Of a stretch of DNA of 64,000 bases, positions 60,806 through 64,000 are shown one piece after another. The stretch is from Gammaproteobacteria bacterium (GTDB taxonomy: Bacteria > Pseudomonadota > Gammaproteobacteria > UBA6429 > Thiohalophilaceae): positions 1 to 64,000 of the forward strand of contig WGLP01000007.1 in the NCBI GenBank assembly GCA_016125505.1, written 5' to 3'. Numbering within the stretch: position 1 is the first letter of the stretch; each line of letters begins with the position of its first letter. A program made the translations under genes and the position numbers. The notes beneath the pieces were generated by a model. It made no database searches, was not told the DNA's origin, and was given only the letters and a program-made list of their open reading frames with translations.

Positions 60806-61109
60806 TATATATATGTTTCATAACGGCGACATAACACTCCTGCATGTCACCACCCATTTTTATTTTCTTTATCTCAATGAATAACTTGAGACGCATAAGC
60901 TTCCTAATTTTAAGTGCATATTATGTTGTAAAGTGCCGTTATAATTTTTTAACTCGTTCCTGATCAATTATATACAGCTCGTGCGGATAGGCGAGGTGAT
61001 TATTTCTGTTTGTTGCGGCGCGGAAAGTATGGGGTTGGCTGGCTACAGACTCAGTATTGTGCAGTATAATCTGCAAACCCTATCCAGCATTGAGTCTCGT
61101 CTATTTTCC
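60806..61109. other. AT-rich intergenic stretch
   Basis: No gene is seen. Inverted segments near 60831-60850 (ATAACGGC...CATAACA) and 60929-60952 (TATGTTGT...GCCGTTATA) resemble the ends of a second, longer attC-like site. A TATAAT at 61065-61070 is a candidate -10 box for the lipoprotein gene that follows, placing its transcript start near 61077. Confidence 0.4.
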
Positions 61110-61604
61110 ATGTTGAGTTATGCCGGCCTGCAGACCAGAATTCATCCGGAATCTCTTTTGCGCCCATTGCGCGGCCTGGCGTTGCTCGCGGCAACGGTGC
61201 TCTTCGGTTGCCAGCCCGATATGAAATCGCTGGAATGCAGCTGCTCTTCGGGTTTCTTTGCGCGGGGTGAGCATTGCCAATGCACGCTGGCGCAGGCCGA
61301 TGGCAAGCCACTGCGGCGGCGTTTCTTCAGCAATTACATCAAGCAGGCGCCGGACGTGCAAATCGACGGTACGCTGACGGTGCAGCAGGGCGCAGTGAAA
61401 CTGTGGTTCGAGGATAAGGACAACCATCGCCACGAGTTCATCGCGACGCCGGGCGCCGAGATGAAATTCAGCGGACGTCCCGGCGCCGAGCGCAGTGCGG
61501 CTTCGGACGACGTGACATTCAGCCTGAACCTTCAGGCTATCGAAGGATCGCCGCCGCACGCCGAGGGCATCGTGGTGGTGTTTGATTACGTGGTCGGCAG
61601 CTGA
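61110..61604 (+). CDS. Putative lipoprotein of unknown function
   Basis: A 164-residue protein. The ATG at 61110 is preferred to one at 60981 because it gives a signal sequence (GLALLAATVLFGC) ending in a lipobox-like LFGC and lies downstream of a TATAAT. The mature part has a Cys-rich start (CSCSSGFFARGEHCQC) and a beta-rich domain (LTVQQGAVKLWFEDKDNHRHEFIATPG). No family was recognised. The C-terminal DVTFSLNLQAIEG...VVVFDYVVG suggests an Ig-like fold. Confidence 0.6.
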   Translation: MLSYAGLQTRIHPESLLRPLRGLALLAATVLFGCQPDMKSLECSCSSGFFARGEHCQCTLAQADGKPLRRRFFSNYIKQAPDVQIDGTLTVQQGAVKLWFEDKDNHRHEFIATPGAEMKFSGRPGAERSAASDDVTFSLNLQAIEGSPPHAEGIVVVFDYVVGS

Positions 61605-61629
61605 TGCCTTCCGTGTTTCATACCGGCCG

Positions 61630-61947
61630 CTACTTGACGTTCGAATCCGTCGGCAGCTTTTTCTTGGGTGGCGGGGGTTGTTTCGCTGGCGGCGGCCGGC
61701 GCAGGATATCGGTGACCAGTACATCTACTGGTTTACCATTTTCATCGATGTAATGACACGAGTAATGTTTGCCATCCAGCGTACTCGGGCTGACCGTGCC
61801 GTGGTTCATGATGCACTCATCACGGGTGGTCACCGCCACTGCCGCCATGCTGGCCTGACTGGCGCAAAGCAATAGCAAACACCCGGCCACTGCACCGCGG
61901 CCGGTCGTGCGCAACTCAAAACAATTTTCAATTACTGCTGATTTCAT
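61630..61947 (-). CDS. Small secreted protein of unknown function
   Basis: A 105-residue protein. GGAGG is 5 bases before the ATG at 61947. A signal peptide runs to ASMAA (about residue 35). The mature part has two cysteines (DECIMNHGTV, HYSCHYIDENG), likely disulfide-linked, and a Pro/Lys-rich tail (RRPPPAKQPPPPKKKLP). Convergent with the lipoprotein gene. The family was not recognised. Confidence 0.65.
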   Translation of the reverse strand: MKSAVIENCFELRTTGRGAVAGCLLLLCASQASMAAVAVTTRDECIMNHGTVSPSTLDGKHYSCHYIDENGKPVDVLVTDILRRPPPAKQPPPPKKKLPTDSNVK

Positions 61948-62018
61948 CGTCCCCTCCAAACGGGTTTAAACATTAGTCCCGGTGCTTGCGCACGTTGATC
62001 GCCTTTGTGATTGATGAA

Positions 62019-63125
62019 TTACCCTTTGCAATCGGCCGGACGCGGCCGCTGCTCGCAATACGGCCGCGGGCCATAGCGATAGGCAGGTCCGTAATCCGGC
62101 AGCTTGTGCCGGGTACCGTCACGCACGGTGTCGTTGCCAGTCTCGGGCATCAGGATGAGATACCACCGCTGCATGCCGGACAAATATTGAAACGCGTAGC
62201 GGTAGCTGACGGTTTCGAGTTTGCGCGGCTTCGCTTCGCCGATCTGCTGACCGTTGGGATCGCGCAATATCAGCAGCGATTGGGCCGGCATGATGTTGAG
62301 TGTCTTGTCCGTTTGCCGGTAGTTGCCGCGCTCCTCGATGACCCAGTATTCCTTGTGCTTTTGCAGCGACCAGAATTCATTAACAAACGTGTAGGTGCCA
62401 TCGGGCATGAAGCGGTAGGACCACTTGGTCGCGCCCTGCGAACCGATCTTGGCGATCTCCGCGCCGCTCAGGTTTGTCCCCCAGTGCGAGTAACTGGCTT
62501 CGGAGTGATACCACTCGTGTGCTGTCAGCGACGACGGGTTTGCGCCAGTCTGGGTGGTGGCGGATGCGGGCGGTGGCGTCGTTACCACGGCAGGCGGCTG
62601 CAAATGTATGCTGGCCAGGAACTTGTCGATCTGCGGCCGGTACATGTCATCGTTGTAGGTGATCAGTACGGTCACCTTGACGCCGTAGCCGGTGAACACA
62701 CTCATCAGGTCCACGAAGTTGCGCTGCTGTTCGGTCCAGGCCTTGGCCGCGCCCATCGTCATCTTCCAGCCGCCAGGCCAGTCGACGGTTTCCGTCTTCA
62801 ACTCGCCGGTGACGCGATGGTTGCGCGCCACCAGGTCCTGCCAGTCTGCCTGGAAATCCTGCGTGGGATTGCCGCTGCCAGGCACGCTTTTGAAAATGCC
62901 GTAGACCACGTACGTGGTCGGCGTGTTATCGGTAAAGGAGATATTTTGTGATCCTTCGGTGCGCGTGCCCGGCGGTGGAGCAAAGGTGATGAGATCGAAT
63001 GTGTCGGCGGAGGCCGGTATGGCCAGACCAAGTGCCAGCACGAGCGCGCAAATTCCTTGCAGCGCGTGAAGACACGAATGCCGGCGCTTCTGCATTGCCC
63101 GATACAAGTATGAATTCAGCTGCAT
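62019..63125 (-). CDS. Secreted protein of unknown function
   Basis: A 368-residue exported protein; the signal peptide ends at ASA, about residue 41. Residues 45-180 form one domain (FDLITFAPPPGTRTEG, YVVYGIFKSVPGSGN, LMSVFTGYGVKVTVLITYND). A Pro/Thr/Ala linker (residues 180-200) leads to a lipocalin-like second domain (KWSYRFMPDGTYTFVNEFWSLQKHKEYWVIEERGNY). The start at 63125 has AGGAAGGAT just before it; ATG 63137 is possible. No family was assigned. Confidence 0.7.
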   Translation of the reverse strand: MQLNSYLYRAMQKRRHSCLHALQGICALVLALGLAIPASADTFDLITFAPPPGTRTEGSQNISFTDNTPTTYVVYGIFKSVPGSGNPTQDFQADWQDLVARNHRVTGELKTETVDWPGGWKMTMGAAKAWTEQQRNFVDLMSVFTGYGVKVTVLITYNDDMYRPQIDKFLASIHLQPPAVVTTPPPASATTQTGANPSSLTAHEWYHSEASYSHWGTNLSGAEIAKIGSQGATKWSYRFMPDGTYTFVNEFWSLQKHKEYWVIEERGNYRQTDKTLNIMPAQSLLILRDPNGQQIGEAKPRKLETVSYRYAFQYLSGMQRWYLILMPETGNDTVRDGTRHKLPDYGPAYRYGPRPYCEQRPRPADCKG

Positions 63126-63180
63126 ATCCTTCCTCATTGGGTCAATCGTTCAGTTTTAATTTCATGATCAGGCGTCTCCG

Positions 63181-63996
63181 TCAGAACGCCGGCAAGCCAA
63201 GGGGGCCACGAATGGTGATTAAGATCCTGTAGCGGACGCCGCACCCGCCCATCATCCAGGCGTCAGTCCACCAATGCACCTTTACATAGGGTGAATCCGT
63301 ATCGGGACGAAATTCCGCGATGGCCACATTGCTGGCACTGCAGTCTCGATACCACCCAGAAACACTCCAGGGACTGGTTACTTTTGCCGAGATCACCTTC
63401 CATCCATTTTTGAGGCGGGCTTGCAGGTAAAACTCGTCATCTTCCCGATTCCCGAAAAACCAGTCAGCCACATGATTGACTGACTTTGTCCTGCGATCGA
63501 AATCTTTTTCCGCGTTGAAGACTTTCGAATCCACCAGAAAACCCGCCGACATCGTCGGAATTTCCAGAACGGCGGTCGTTAAGATGAAGTAATGAAATGG
63601 TTGCTGAGCCGATACCACACCATCGCTGCGAGAGACATACAGCATGGTGTTCTGAGGCATACTTATCCAGGGCACCTTTACAATGATCTCGTTTGGCGAC
63701 CAGGCATAGACAGGCATTTTTTCCTTTTTAGGGTGATATTTGCTGTTAATGTCGTAGTTCATATAGACCTTGCCTGGCGTAGTACCAAACCCGCTGCCCT
63801 TGATCCACACGGGTGTCCCGCTATCCCCTTTATTCACGCTTAAAGAATTGATCACGGGCGGGACGACCGCCGTCGCCGCGCTGCCCCACGCGCCCGGCTG
63901 CATTGCGGGAGATCCCTGGCTCGCGCCTGGACTCGCTGGTATTTCAGACTCTGCGAGCACGTTAGCTTCTCCGCCTGCCTTGATACTCAGCTCCAT
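63181..63996 (-). CDS. IPT/TIG-domain protein, possibly cut by the window edge
   Basis: At least 271 residues. The frame stays open to the window edge, so the true start may be outside. Residues 44-125 are an IPT/TIG Ig-like domain (PPVINSLSVNKGDSGTPVWIKGSGFG, GKVYMNY, IIVKVPW). The C-terminal 150 residues (VDSKVFNAEKDFDRRTKSVNHVADWFFGNREDDEF) are not recognised. A conserved tail has two Cys (RDCSASNVA, GGCGVRYRIL). It is probably a surface or secreted protein. The 43 bases between it and the next gene suggest shared transcription. Confidence 0.65.
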   Translation of the reverse strand: MELSIKAGGEANVLAESEIPASPGASQGSPAMQPGAWGSAATAVVPPVINSLSVNKGDSGTPVWIKGSGFGTTPGKVYMNYDINSKYHPKKEKMPVYAWSPNEIIVKVPWISMPQNTMLYVSRSDGVVSAQQPFHYFILTTAVLEIPTMSAGFLVDSKVFNAEKDFDRRTKSVNHVADWFFGNREDDEFYLQARLKNGWKVISAKVTSPWSVSGWYRDCSASNVAIAEFRPDTDSPYVKVHWWTDAWMMGGCGVRYRILITIRGPLGLPAF

Positions 63997-64000
63997 GTTT

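Noticed and set aside
1..64000. CRISPR arrays, rRNA genes, transposases, phage genes or a replication origin
   Set aside because: No regularly spaced repeats, rRNA-like sequence, transposase or integrase motif, or DnaA-box cluster was recognised.

Overview
The window looks like the chromosome of a gammaproteobacterium with a sulfur-oxidizing lifestyle. The evidence is a soxZ 3' end at the left edge, the rpsU-yqeY-dnaG-rpoD macromolecular synthesis operon with divergent tsaD, a plsY/folB/folK block, cmoA-cmoB, and an OxyR whose redox cysteines fall at exactly the E. coli positions 199 and 208. No phage, transposase, integrase or CRISPR array was seen. Species cannot be assigned from the sequence alone.

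Layout. 0-8 kb: soxZ end, an alpha/beta hydrolase, a DUF255 thioredoxin-like protein, a PilZ-like (FimW-type) protein, an orphan phosphonate-type binding protein and a PhoX phosphatase. 8-14 kb: a DUF2325 gene behind a Fur box, gpmA, and a peroxide-defence group (oxyR, DUF2061, peroxiredoxin-glutaredoxin fusion, glutathione reductase). 14-21 kb: a cation group (kup, MscS-like channel, a soluble MgtE-N/CBS protein, mgtE, DUF21 protein) and a PsiE-family protein. 21-27 kb: tRNA-Ile2 carrying a duplicated 3' end, then the MMS operon and tsaD. 27-37 kb: a thioredoxin/DsbD-like membrane protein, an HpaA-like lipoprotein, a two-component system, a DUF1631 protein, a chemoreceptor and an orphan 2-oxoacid:ferredoxin oxidoreductase alpha-like gene behind an FNR-type box. 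37-47 kb: plsY, folate genes, pteridine-reductase-like SDR, MidA-like methyltransferase, cmoAB, a GFA protein, a 5'-nucleotidase, a soluble PDC sensor and a TrmH-family methyltransferase.

47.7-55.2 kb is the most interesting part. It is a tightly coupled seven-gene operon on the minus strand: an XRE regulator followed by hyfB-, hyfC-, hyfE-, hyfF-, hyfG- and hyfI-like genes. It encodes a membrane complex related to complex I and group 4 hydrogenases. The large subunit lacks the nickel-binding CxxC motifs, and no ferredoxin-like subunit is encoded. This matches the energy-converting hydrogenase related (Ehr) class, whose reaction is unknown.

55.3-64 kb is an accessory region of mostly small minus-strand genes: GFA, SdpI, DUF2784, VOC, extradiol dioxygenase, P-loop kinase, a truncated Ada-like regulator, flavin reductase and DUF4288. 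One of them, the DUF4288 gene, sits in what looks like an integron gene cassette with its own attC-like site. The right end holds secreted proteins of unknown function and a TIG-domain protein that may run past the edge.
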